Below, piece after piece: positions 52,037 through 60,561 of a DNA stretch of 64,000 nt. The notes beneath the pieces are model-generated. The model did no database searches, was not told where the DNA came from, and saw nothing but the letters and a program-made list of their open reading frames with translations. Position 1 is the stretch's first letter, and the number at the start of each line of letters is the position of its first letter. Location: contig NZ_JAGHMH010000028.1 in assembly GCF_017741935.1 (NCBI RefSeq), forward strand, positions 682,001-746,000, read 5' to 3'. Source of the DNA: Rhizobium sp. 16-449-1b. Lineage in GTDB: Bacteria; Pseudomonadota; Alphaproteobacteria; Rhizobiales; Rhizobiaceae. The position numbers and the translations under genes are program-made.

Positions 52037-52897
52037 ATGCCGACCCGGAACCGGAGCGCATATTTTTTTCTTGCGCCCTATCTGCTCGTCTTCGCCACTT
52101 TCTGGCTATGGCCAATCATCAGTTCGTTTCTGATTTCCTTTCAGAATACGCGCGTAAATCCCTGGAAATTCAGCGCTTCTGTGAACTGGGGACGCCTGAT
52201 CGGCGATCCCGCCTTCTACAATGCGCTCTATAACACGCTGATCATCCTGGTGATCCAGGTGCCCGTCATGATCGCGCTTGCGACGCTGATGGCCGTGCTG
52301 TTGAACTCGCCGCTCCTGAAGGCGCGCCCGCTCTATCGCTTTGCCTTCTTCGCGCCCGTTGTCGTCGGCGAGGTGGCCTACGCCGCCGTGTTCCGGCTGA
52401 TGTTCAGCATCGACTTCGGCATCGTCAACAAGCTGATCACCTCGGTCGGCCTGTCTCCCGTTTCCTGGTTCGACAACGCCAACGCCGCGATGGCGCTCGT
52501 CATCATCGCCGTCACCTGGCGCTGGGCGGGCTATAACGCCATCATCCTGCTCGCCGGTCTGCAATCGATCCCCGACGATGTCTATGAGGCGGCAACGCTC
52601 GACAAGGTGTCGAAGACCAAGCAGTTCATCCATATCACCCTGCCGCTCCTGAAGCCGATCATCCTGTTCTGCGTCATCCTGTCCGTCATCGGCACGATGC
52701 AGCTCTTCGCGGAACCCTTCCTGATCACCAATCGCGGTGGTCCCGGCGGCGGCACCGAGACGCTCGGCCTGCTGCTCTATCGCCAGGGCTTCCTGTCGCT
52801 GAACTTCGGCTACGCGTCGGCGATCGCCTACACCATGGCCATCCTCGCCATCACCATCTCGCTGCTCAATCTCTGGGTCGGGAGGGAACAGAAATGA
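52037..52897 (+). CDS. Sugar ABC transporter permease (MalF-like)
   Basis: A 286-residue permease with six membrane segments. The first reads YFFLAPYLLVFATFWLWPII (about 9-28), the EAA loop YEAATLDKVSKTKQFIHITLP (about 182-202), and the downstream GGPGGGTETLGLLLYRQGF is the typical MalF-type periplasmic loop. Its stop overlaps the next permease start by 4 nt. Confidence 0.92.
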   Translation: MPTRNRSAYFFLAPYLLVFATFWLWPIISSFLISFQNTRVNPWKFSASVNWGRLIGDPAFYNALYNTLIILVIQVPVMIALATLMAVLLNSPLLKARPLYRFAFFAPVVVGEVAYAAVFRLMFSIDFGIVNKLITSVGLSPVSWFDNANAAMALVIIAVTWRWAGYNAIILLAGLQSIPDDVYEAATLDKVSKTKQFIHITLPLLKPIILFCVILSVIGTMQLFAEPFLITNRGGPGGGTETLGLLLYRQGFLSLNFGYASAIAYTMAILAITISLLNLWVGREQK

Positions 52898-53730
52898 AGT
52901 CCAAGTCCCAATCCAAGATGCTGCAGACCGTACTGCTGCATGTCGTGCTGACGCCGCTCGCCATCGTCTGGCTGTTTCCGATCTGGATGATGTTCGTCTT
53001 CTCGACCATGCCCGATTACGGCATCTTCAGCCCCGACATCGTGCTCTGGCCGTCGACGAACTTCGTCGAGAACTTCAAGAACCTGCAGGCCGACACAGAC
53101 TTCGTGCGTGCCATGTTCATCTCGGTCGTGGTCGCCTCGGTCTATACCTTCCTGTCGGTATTGCTGACGTCGATGGCCGGCTGGGCGCTGGCGCGCTATC
53201 GCTTCGTCGGAAAGTCGATGGTCGTCGCCATCATTCTCGGCACCATCACGCTGCCCTTCGCCGTCGTCGTCATCCCGCAGTTCATCATGGTGGCCCGCGA
53301 GTTCAAGCTCGCCAACACATGGGTGGCGCTCATCGTCCCGCCGCTGTTCAACTCGCTCGGCGTGTTGTTCATGCGTCAGGCCTTCTCGATGATGCCGGCG
53401 GAACTCTTCGATGCCGCGCGTGTCGAAGGGGTCAAGGAGCGGCAGATTTTCCTGCGGATCGCACTGCCGCTGGCACGCCCGACGATGGCGGCGCTCGCAA
53501 TCATCCTCTTCCTGGCGTCGTGGAACAACTATCTCTGGCCGCTGCTCATCAATTCCAAGCCTGGAATGATGACCGCGCCGGTGGCGCTCGGATCGCTGAT
53601 CGGTCTCACCAAGGTTTCATGGGGCGGCATCATGGCCGGCGCCATGTTGCTCACCGCGCCGATCCTCGTGGTCTTCGTGTTCCTGCAACGTCACTTCATC
53701 GCCGGCATTTCGGCCGGCGCAGTCAAATAG
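52894..53730 (+). CDS. Sugar ABC transporter permease (MalG-like)
   Basis: A 278-residue permease with six membrane segments and the EAA loop FDAARVEGVKERQIFLRIALP near residues 172-192, ending HFIAGISAGAVK as MalG-type proteins do. It pairs with the MalF-like protein upstream and is followed after 14 bp by the ATPase gene. Confidence 0.92.
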   Translation: MKSKSQSKMLQTVLLHVVLTPLAIVWLFPIWMMFVFSTMPDYGIFSPDIVLWPSTNFVENFKNLQADTDFVRAMFISVVVASVYTFLSVLLTSMAGWALARYRFVGKSMVVAIILGTITLPFAVVVIPQFIMVAREFKLANTWVALIVPPLFNSLGVLFMRQAFSMMPAELFDAARVEGVKERQIFLRIALPLARPTMAALAIILFLASWNNYLWPLLINSKPGMMTAPVALGSLIGLTKVSWGGIMAGAMLLTAPILVVFVFLQRHFIAGISAGAVK

Positions 53731-53744
53731 TCGGGGAACGCCTG

Positions 53745-54830
53745 ATGTCTGAACTTTCTTTGAAAAACGTGGTCAAGCGCTTCGGCGCGCTCGAGATCAT
53801 CCATGGCGCCGATCTCGACGTGAAGGATGGCGAGTTCGTCGTCTTCGTTGGTCCATCGGGCTGCGGCAAGTCCACGCTGCTGCGCATGATCGCCGGGCTG
53901 GAGGATATCTCCAGCGGCGAGATCAACATCGGCGGCAAGGTCGTCAACGATGTCGAGCCGGCCGATCGCGGCATCGCCATGGTCTTCCAGTCCTATGCGC
54001 TCTATCCGCACATGACGGTCGAGGAGAATCTGAGCTTCGGCCTGCGCATGAACGGCAATCCCAAGGCGGATACCGAAAAGCGCGTGAAGCATGCAGCCAA
54101 CATCCTGCAGATCAACGAGCTGATGCAGCGGCGTCCAAAGCAGCTCTCCGGCGGCCAGCGCCAGCGCGTGGCCATTGGCCGCGCCATCGTGCGCGAACCG
54201 CAAGTCTTCTTGTTCGACGAGCCGCTGTCCAACCTCGATGCAGAGCTGCGCGTGCAGATGCGCGTCGAGATCTCGCGGCTGCACAAGCAGCTTGGCACCA
54301 CGATGATCTACGTCACCCACGACCAGACGGAGGCGATGACGCTCGCCGACAAGATCGTCGTGCTCCGGTCCGGCAACATCGAACAGGTGGGCGCGCCGCT
54401 CGATCTCTACGACGATCCCGCCAACCAGTTCGTCGCCGGCTTCGTCGGATCGCCGAAGATGAATTTCCTGAAGGCCAAGGTGATCGAGACAGGCGGCGGA
54501 ACGGCCACCGTCGCCATCGCCGGCGAGCAGAACGTGCGCCTGACGCTGCCGATCACCTCGGCGGTCGAGAAGGGGGCTGACGTCACTGTTGGTATCCGGC
54601 CGGAGCATTTCAGCGATGCCGGGCAGGGCGACACGGATCTGACCGTCTCCATCGATGTCGCCGAACACCTCGGCAACACCAGCTACATCTACGCCACCAC
54701 GAAAGGCGGCGAGCAGATGATCATCGAGCGCCCGGAATCACGCACCGCCGCCGAGCGCGACACGCTGACCGTCGGGCTCACCGCAAAACGCGTCTTCCTG
54801 TTCGACAGCGCGGGCAAACGCCTGCGCTAA
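53745..54830 (+). CDS. Sugar ABC transporter ATP-binding protein (UgpC/MsmK-like)
   Basis: A 361-residue ATPase. Walker A is GPSGCGKST (about 37-45), the signature is LSGGQRQRVAIGRAI, Walker B is VFLFDEPLSNLDA, and the H-loop is YVTHDQTEAMTLA. The C-terminal TOBE region begins near 285 (VTVGIRPEHFSD). Proteins of this class can energise several CUT1 systems. It is thus a possible partner for the mannoside transporter at 35-38 kb, which has no ATPase. ATG 53745 was chosen over the long upstream open frame, which reads through the permease gene in another phase. Confidence 0.92.
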   Translation: MSELSLKNVVKRFGALEIIHGADLDVKDGEFVVFVGPSGCGKSTLLRMIAGLEDISSGEINIGGKVVNDVEPADRGIAMVFQSYALYPHMTVEENLSFGLRMNGNPKADTEKRVKHAANILQINELMQRRPKQLSGGQRQRVAIGRAIVREPQVFLFDEPLSNLDAELRVQMRVEISRLHKQLGTTMIYVTHDQTEAMTLADKIVVLRSGNIEQVGAPLDLYDDPANQFVAGFVGSPKMNFLKAKVIETGGGTATVAIAGEQNVRLTLPITSAVEKGADVTVGIRPEHFSDAGQGDTDLTVSIDVAEHLGNTSYIYATTKGGEQMIIERPESRTAAERDTLTVGLTAKRVFLFDSAGKRLR

Positions 54831-54884
54831 ACAATTTCATCCCAAGACTTGCAACTGACTGACATGAAAGAAGAGGACTTTCCC

Positions 54885-56888
54885 ATGAGCTCAGATCAAC
54901 CGATCCGCTGGGGTATCATCGGCCCGGGCACCATTGCGCGCACGTTTGCCGATGGCATCGCGCATTCGCGCACCGGCAAGCTCGTCGCCATCGCCACCCG
55001 CAACCCTGAAAAGCCGGGCCTCGCTGAAAACTTCCCCGGCGCCCGCATCGTCAAGGGCTACGAGGCGCTGCTTGGCGACAGCGAGATCGACGCCGTCTAC
55101 ATCGCCGTGCCGCACACCGGCCACGCCGAATGGGCGATCAAGGCGATCCGGGCAGGCAAGCATGTGCTGGTCGAAAAGCCGATCGCGCTGACCGCCTACG
55201 ATGCCGACGCCATCTATCATGAGGCCAAGAAGGCCGGCGTTTTCGCGGGCGAGGCCTTCATGTACCGCGTCCATCCGCAGACGGCCAAGATCGTCGAGCT
55301 GGTGAAATCGGGCGCCATCGGCGCGCTGCGCATCATCCGCACCAGCTTCGGCTTCAACATGGGCACGTTCCGCCCAGAACACCGCCTGTTCGCCAACGAG
55401 ACCGCAGGCGGCGGCATTCTCGATGTCGGCGGCTATCCTGTTTCCATGGCGCGGTTGATCGCGGGTGCTGCCGAAGGCAAGCCGTTCCTCGAGCCGGAAA
55501 AGGTCGCGGGCGTCGGCCATCTCGGCCAGTCTGGCGTCGATGAGTGGGCATCCGCCGTGCTGCAGTTCCCGGGCGGCGTCATTGCCGAAGTCTCGTGCTC
55601 GATCATGGCCAACCAGGACAACACGCTGCGCATCATCGGCTCGGAAGGCCGCATCGAGGTCAAGGACTTCTGGTTCGCGTCGGGCCACAAGGGCGGCGTC
55701 GGCAAGATCGAACTCTTCAAGGGCAACGAGCAGCAGACGATCGAGGTCAAGGAAGAGCGTTGGCTCTATTCCTTCGAAGTCGATGCGGCGGGCGATGCGA
55801 TCCGTGCCGGCCAGCAGGAATTCACCTCCCCCGGCATGGGCTGGGCCGATTCCGTGGGCAATCTGCGTGTTCTCGACCAGTGGCGCGCGTCGATCGGCCT
55901 GGAATACAGCGTCGAGAAGGCGGCAAAGCGCGTAAGCAATCTCGCCGGCGATAAGGTCACGCTCGGCAACAGCATTCCCAAGCGCGCCATCCCCGGCATC
56001 TCCAAGCCCGCCTCTGTGGTCACGCTCGGCTTCGAGTTCTTCCCGAACTTCGCCGCCGCCTCGCTGACACTCGATGCCTTCTATGAAGCCGGCGGCAATG
56101 TCTTCGACACCGCCTTCATCTATGGCGGCGGCAAGACCGAGAGCATCTTCGGCGACTGGCACACCAGCCGCAATGTCAACCGCGAGGAGATCGTGCTGAT
56201 TGGCAAGGGCGCGCATTCGCCGCTGGTCTACCCCGATGTCATCGCCAAGCAGCTCGACCAGTCGCTCAACCGCCTGAAGACCGACTATGTCGACATCTAC
56301 TTCATGCACCGCGACAATACCGATGTGCCTGTTGGTGAGTTCGTCGATGCCATGGACGCAGAGGTCAAGCGCGGCCGCATCCGCGGCATCTTCGGCGGTT
56401 CCAACTGGACCCGCGAGCGCATGGACGAGGCGGCGGCCTATGCCCAGAAGAACGGCAAGCTGGCGCTGGCAGCGCTGTCGAACAACTATTCGCTCGCCGA
56501 AATGCTCGACCCGATCTGGGCCGGTTGCGTGACGTCGTCGACCGACGAATGGAAGACATGGCTCAATGAGCGGCAGGTGCCGAATTTCGCATGGTCCAGC
56601 CAGGGCCGCGGCTTCTTCACCGACCGTGCCGGCCGCGACAAGCATGACGATGAGGAAATCGTTCGTTGCTGGTATTCCGACCGCAACTTCGTGCGCCGCG
56701 ACCGCGCGATCGAGCTGGCCAACAAGCTTGGCCGCAGCCCGATCCACATCGCGCTTGCCTATGTCATCGCGCAGCCGTTCCCGGTCATTCCGCTGATCGG
56801 ACCACGCACGATCGCCGAGCTGGAAGACAGCCTTTCGGCGCTCGACATCAAGCTGACACCGGAGCAGGTGAAGTGGCTCGAGGCATAA
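54885..56888 (+). CDS. Gfo/Idh/MocA oxidoreductase fused to an aldo/keto reductase
   Basis: A 667-residue bifunctional protein. Residues about 1-330 are Gfo/Idh/MocA: the NAD motif WGIIGPGTIARTFADG and the VLVEKPIAL catalytic lysine motif (about 86-94), then GGGILDVGGYPVSMAR. Residues about 345-665 are an aldo/keto reductase with the tetrad visible as D and Y in NVFDTAFIYGGG, K in VLIGKGAHSP, and H in YFMHRDNTDVP. Both active sites look intact. ATG 54885 has GAGGA 7 nt upstream. It ends the sugar operon at a strong terminator. The two halves may oxidise and reduce the same sugar in turn, an epimerisation, but that is inference. Confidence 0.9.
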   Translation: MSSDQPIRWGIIGPGTIARTFADGIAHSRTGKLVAIATRNPEKPGLAENFPGARIVKGYEALLGDSEIDAVYIAVPHTGHAEWAIKAIRAGKHVLVEKPIALTAYDADAIYHEAKKAGVFAGEAFMYRVHPQTAKIVELVKSGAIGALRIIRTSFGFNMGTFRPEHRLFANETAGGGILDVGGYPVSMARLIAGAAEGKPFLEPEKVAGVGHLGQSGVDEWASAVLQFPGGVIAEVSCSIMANQDNTLRIIGSEGRIEVKDFWFASGHKGGVGKIELFKGNEQQTIEVKEERWLYSFEVDAAGDAIRAGQQEFTSPGMGWADSVGNLRVLDQWRASIGLEYSVEKAAKRVSNLAGDKVTLGNSIPKRAIPGISKPASVVTLGFEFFPNFAAASLTLDAFYEAGGNVFDTAFIYGGGKTESIFGDWHTSRNVNREEIVLIGKGAHSPLVYPDVIAKQLDQSLNRLKTDYVDIYFMHRDNTDVPVGEFVDAMDAEVKRGRIRGIFGGSNWTRERMDEAAAYAQKNGKLALAALSNNYSLAEMLDPIWAGCVTSSTDEWKTWLNERQVPNFAWSSQGRGFFTDRAGRDKHDDEEIVRCWYSDRNFVRRDRAIELANKLGRSPIHIALAYVIAQPFPVIPLIGPRTIAELEDSLSALDIKLTPEQVKWLEA

Positions 56889-56914
56889 TCTATCGTCTTT
56901 CAAGATGATGTGAG

Positions 56915-56951
56915 AAAGCGGGAATCCGGGCTACGGATTCCCGCTTTTTTT
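56915..56951 (+). terminator. Intrinsic terminator of the sugar operon
   Basis: AAAGCGGGAATCCG pairs perfectly over 14 bp with CGGATTCCCGCTTT around a GGCTA loop; the T-run covers 56945-56951 (7 T). It is 27 nt after the fusion gene's stop. Confidence 0.92.
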
Positions 56952-57090
56952 CTGGCGTTCGCCGCCATTCGACCTATATCGGTTTCAGCGCTCCGGCGAA
57001 GGGTTGGAGCAGCGCTCGGATGGGCGCAATTTCGCGCGATCGGCCGCTTGGCGACACCGCGCTTAGGCATGAACGATACAGGAGCATCCC

Positions 57091-57444
57091 ATGAAACCGC
57101 TCTCTTTAATCGCAGCGCCCCTGGCGCTCGTGACGCAGCTGGCGTTGACGCCGATCGCGTTGGCGCAGGAGCCGGTGGTCGGTGTGTGGAAGACGCAGGT
57201 CGGAACGACGGCGACGATTTCGGAATGTGGCAACGGCTATTGCATCACCATGAAGACCGGCGATCATGCCGGCCAGAAGATCGGCTCGTTTACCGGCGAG
57301 AACGGCAATTTCACCGGAACGATCATCGAGCCCGACAGCAAGAAGACGTTTGACGGCGTGCTGACCGTCTCCGGCGACACCGTGAAGATGCGTGGCTGCA
57401 CGATGAAGGTCATCTGCCGCTCGCTGATCTGGACGCGCCTCTAA
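57091..57444 (+). CDS. DUF2147 family periplasmic protein
   Basis: A 117-residue exported protein. The signal peptide covers residues 1-25 (MKPLSLIAAPLALVTQ, then LTPIALAQ). The mature part matches the DUF2147 pattern: VVGVWKT, ATISECGNGYCITM, then FDGVLTVSGDTVKMRGCTMKVICRSLIWTRL at the end. Family members are often near stress or envelope genes; function is not known. Two conserved cysteine pairs may form disulfides. Confidence 0.82.
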   Translation: MKPLSLIAAPLALVTQLALTPIALAQEPVVGVWKTQVGTTATISECGNGYCITMKTGDHAGQKIGSFTGENGNFTGTIIEPDSKKTFDGVLTVSGDTVKMRGCTMKVICRSLIWTRL

Positions 57445-57446
57445 AA

Positions 57447-57752
57447 TTAGCGCCGCAGGCCCTCGATGACGGCCTGATATTCGTGCGCAAGCGAGATTGC
57501 CGCTTTTGCAACCACGGGATTGATCGAATTCCGGTCAATCGCCTTTGAGCATGTTTCGAACAGTCCGCGCAGCTCACATTCGATCTCGGACAGTTCAGGA
57601 TATTGCTGCACAAGGACGTGCGGAAGCAGTTTTGCTTTCGTTTTCATGGATTTGGAACCGATCCATATATCCGGCGACGCAATCGTCGCGTTCAAGATGG
57701 CGGTTTCAAGCTGTCCGGTGGCACTCACGATGTCAGTGACCAAAGCCGTCAT
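57447..57752 (-). CDS. Hypothetical protein next to the autotransporter repeat
   Basis: A 101-residue helical protein starting MTALVTDIVSATGQLETAIL. A good GGAGGG site lies about 4 nt before ATG 57752, so the longer frame to 57848 is not used. No family is recognised; the sequence PELSEIECELRGLFETCSKAID suggests a coiled-coil bundle. It converges with the DUF2147 gene (2-bp gap) and is divergent from the autotransporter. The repeat that carries the autotransporter begins just upstream of its start, so its promoter may lie within the repeat. Confidence 0.6.
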   Translation of the reverse strand: MTALVTDIVSATGQLETAILNATIASPDIWIGSKSMKTKAKLLPHVLVQQYPELSEIECELRGLFETCSKAIDRNSINPVVAKAAISLAHEYQAVIEGLRR

Positions 57753-57773
57753 TCTTCCCTCCAAGCAAAGAAC

Positions 57774-58968
57774 CCGAAGATGACGATGCATATCTCGTGC
57801 CAAGCGCAATTTGTCGGTCGGCCCGCGCCGGCCATCGAAATTTACCATTAGGATAAATTGGCATTCCCGAATCGAGATTTCTGTCTCTATTCATTAGACA
57901 ATTAGCAAATACTTTTTTACTTTGTGATTCTGGGCAGAGGGGACAAGTCCATTATCAATCGTTGGCGCCTATACCGTCATCGCAAGACTGGCCAAGGCGA
58001 GCATATAGCCGGGGCGCCGCCTCTCCATTGTCTCGAAATTCCGCTGGCACTTCTGCTCTGCACCGCAGCCTTCGCTGTGCCGGTCCATTCGCGGGCACAA
58101 GAGCGCGTCCCGTACGACGTTGCACCGGGCACCACGATTTCGGGCGGGGCAGGGGGCGCGGGGGGTGCGGCTTCAGGCTCGCCGGGATCCACCGGCGGCG
58201 CCGGCGGTGCGGGCGGCCCTGGGTTCCTCGCAACTGTCCCGACCGCGATCACGATCGGCACAGGCGCGACGGTCACCGGCGGCGCTGGCGGAGCCGGTGG
58301 ATCGGGCGGCGCTTCTGGCACGCCTGGGGCGGCGGGCGCGGGTGGCGTCGGCATTATCGGCCGCGACCTTTCGATCATAAATGGTGGCGCGATCAGTGGC
58401 GGCTTGAGTGGCGATGGCGCCACGCGCGCGGACGGGTTGCAGACCGGCGGCTCGACCTTTCTCGGATTTTCGACCGGCGCGACGCTGCTTGGCGGCATAC
58501 TGATTTCAGACGGCGAACTGGCCGTCGGCGCAAGCAACACGACCATATCGGGCGCGATCAGGGGCGGCGGCGCGCTGACGCTGCAAAGCGGCCTGCTCAC
58601 CCTTGGCGGAGCAAACAGCTACACCGGAGATACGACGATCAAATCCGCCGCCACCTTGCAGGCGGGTGCGGACAATGTGCTGTCGCCGACGAGCGGCTTT
58701 GTGGTCAACGGCAGCCTCGACCTCCTGGGACATGTGGCGACGATCGGCTCGCTTGCGGGTTCCGGAGACGTTGGAACGTCGGGCGGTGCGGCGACGCTGA
58801 CCATCGATACGGCGGCGTGGCGGCAAGTCGCGTTTATGGGCAGCTTCTCCGCCGGTCCGCTCGGCATCGTCAAGACCGGCGCCGGGACACAGGTCTTTTC
58901 GGGAACGGCAGCATACACCGGCGCGACAATTGTCAACGGCGGCACCCTGGCGATCAACGGCATGAACC
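57774..58968 (+). repeat. Direct repeat copy A (autotransporter 5' half and upstream region)
   Basis: Matches 62772-64000. The start is approximate: identity is clear from GGCCATCGAAATTTACCATT at 57830 and weaker before it. From the GTG at 57924 to 58968 the two copies align without net insertion or deletion (constant offset 5032). The listed end is only where copy B meets the window edge. Confidence 0.85.
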
Positions 58969-60482
58969 TGTCGAGATCAAGCTCGCTCACCGTGAATTCC
59001 AGCGGCACGATCGCCGGCTATGACAGCACCTTGCCGTCGACGGCGGTGAACGCGGGCGGCTTCATCTCACCCGGCAGCACCGGCCACGATATCGGCGTGC
59101 TCTCCATCGCGGGCAATCTGCTGCTGGCGCCCGGCTCGATCTATCGCGCGGACATCGGCTATGCAGGCAGCGTGGGGACCAGCGATCTTCTCGATGTCAC
59201 GGGCGTGGCAACGATCGGCGGCTCGTCGCTCAATCTCGTCGGCTCCTTCTTTCGTCCGGCTCGCTACACGTTGATCATGGCCACCGGCGGCGTCAGCGGT
59301 CTCTTCGCCAACACGCCGCAACAGCTGCCGCTGGCTGACCTCGCTTTCGCCTACGATGCCTCCAGTGGCTATCTCGACGTAACCTATAACGGCCAGCCCA
59401 TCACATCCGCCATCGCGGCGCGGAGCTTCGCGCGGATCGGCACGGGAACGGGCGTGCAGTCACTGGGCTCGGGCGATCCCGTTTTCGACGCCATCGTTGG
59501 GCAGGTCTCCACGACCGCCATCGACACGGCCCTCGATCAGCTCTCCGGCCAGAGCTACGCATCCATCCGCTCCTCGATGATCGACGACAGCCGCTTCATC
59601 AGGGATACGCTCAACGACCGCCTCTATGGCACTGGCCAGACGGCGAGGAGCGAAGAGGTCGCCAACGGCTTCTGGCTTCAAGGTGTCGGCTCATGGGCCA
59701 CCCGCGACGCAACCTCGGAAGCATCCGCTCTCGACCGCTCCATCGGCGGCTTCTTCCTCGGCGGCGATGGTGAAGTGAGCGATACGGTCAGGATCGGCCT
59801 TGCCGGCGGCTACAGCCGATCTGCTTTCGACGATGATGGTCGCGGCACCCGCGCCAACAGCGACGACTGGTACATTGCGGCCTACGCCGGAGCGGACTTC
59901 GGCCAGGTCAGGGTCAGAGGCGGCGTTGCCTACACCTGGCACGACCTCGATACGACACGCGATGTCGTCTTCCCAGGGTTCAACGAAAGGCTCTCGGCCG
60001 ATTATTCGGCGGCGACGGCGCAGATCTTCGGCGAGGCCGGATACGCGATCGACCTCGGCCAGGCAACGCTGGAACCATTCGCCGGCGCCGCCTATGTCAA
60101 CCTACGCTCCGATAGCTTCACCGAAACCGGCGGGGATGCCGCGCTTCGGGTGGACGATGGCAACGACAATGTCGGGCTCACCACCTTGGGGCTACGAACC
60201 ACGTCGGCCTTCTCCATCGAGGACGTTACCGTCGAAGCCAGAGGAATGATCGGTTGGCGCTATGCCTTCGGCGATCTCGCGCCGGTCGATGTCGTCGCCT
60301 TTTCCGGCGGCTCGTCCTTCGGCGTGACCGGGCTAACGGCAACCAGGAACGCGGCGCTCATCGAGCTCGGCTTCGATGCCCTGATTTCCGACAATACGAG
60401 ACTCGGCCTGTCCTACAATGCGGCCTTGTCGCGGGACGCTATCGATCAGGGTGTGAATGCGCGGCTGATGGTGACGTTCTGA
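57924..60482 (+). CDS. Autotransporter (type Va secretion) with glycine-rich passenger
   Basis: An 852-residue outer-membrane autotransporter. A signal peptide with an extended n-region ends near AVPVHSRAQ (about 50-58). The passenger begins with GGAGGAGG-rich tracts (about 73-140), followed by autotransporter-associated beta-strand repeats (LTLGGANSYTGDTTI and FSGTAAYTGATIVNGGTL). The C-terminal translocator barrel covers about 590-852 and ends ARLMVTF with the terminal phenylalanine needed for barrel assembly. The GTG start lacks an upstream ribosome-binding site; AGAGGGG lies inside the frame, 8 nt before ATT codon 10, in both copies. A near-identical gene starts at 62956. Adhesion or aggregation is likely but inferred. 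Confidence 0.88.
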   Translation: MILGRGDKSIINRWRLYRHRKTGQGEHIAGAPPLHCLEIPLALLLCTAAFAVPVHSRAQERVPYDVAPGTTISGGAGGAGGAASGSPGSTGGAGGAGGPGFLATVPTAITIGTGATVTGGAGGAGGSGGASGTPGAAGAGGVGIIGRDLSIINGGAISGGLSGDGATRADGLQTGGSTFLGFSTGATLLGGILISDGELAVGASNTTISGAIRGGGALTLQSGLLTLGGANSYTGDTTIKSAATLQAGADNVLSPTSGFVVNGSLDLLGHVATIGSLAGSGDVGTSGGAATLTIDTAAWRQVAFMGSFSAGPLGIVKTGAGTQVFSGTAAYTGATIVNGGTLAINGMNLSRSSSLTVNSSGTIAGYDSTLPSTAVNAGGFISPGSTGHDIGVLSIAGNLLLAPGSIYRADIGYAGSVGTSDLLDVTGVATIGGSSLNLVGSFFRPARYTLIMATGGVSGLFANTPQQLPLADLAFAYDASSGYLDVTYNGQPITSAIAARSFARIGTGTGVQSLGSGDPVFDAIVGQVSTTAIDTALDQLSGQSYASIRSSMIDDSRFIRDTLNDRLYGTGQTARSEEVANGFWLQGVGSWATRDATSEASALDRSIGGFFLGGDGEVSDTVRIGLAGGYSRSAFDDDGRGTRANSDDWYIAAYAGADFGQVRVRGGVAYTWHDLDTTRDVVFPGFNERLSADYSAATAQIFGEAGYAIDLGQATLEPFAGAAYVNLRSDSFTETGGDAALRVDDGNDNVGLTTLGLRTTSAFSIEDVTVEARGMIGWRYAFGDLAPVDVVAFSGGSSFGVTGLTATRNAALIELGFDALISDNTRLGLSYNAALSRDAIDQGVNARLMVTF

Positions 60483-60561
60483 TAATCTGAAAGTTCCGCT
60501 CCCGCACGCCCTCTCTCAAAGATCATCGACATAGCCCACCCTCCGACGCTGATCGGATGGT

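Noticed and set aside
54891..56903. About 670-codon minus-strand open frame opposite the fusion oxidoreductase
   Set aside because: Shadow of the Gfo/AKR gene, with the same GC-skew explanation and no recognisable domain.
58130..58340. Glycine-rich GGAGGAGG tracts as a possible CRISPR or tandem-repeat array
   Set aside because: The repeats are coding, short and irregular without spacers; they form the autotransporter passenger.
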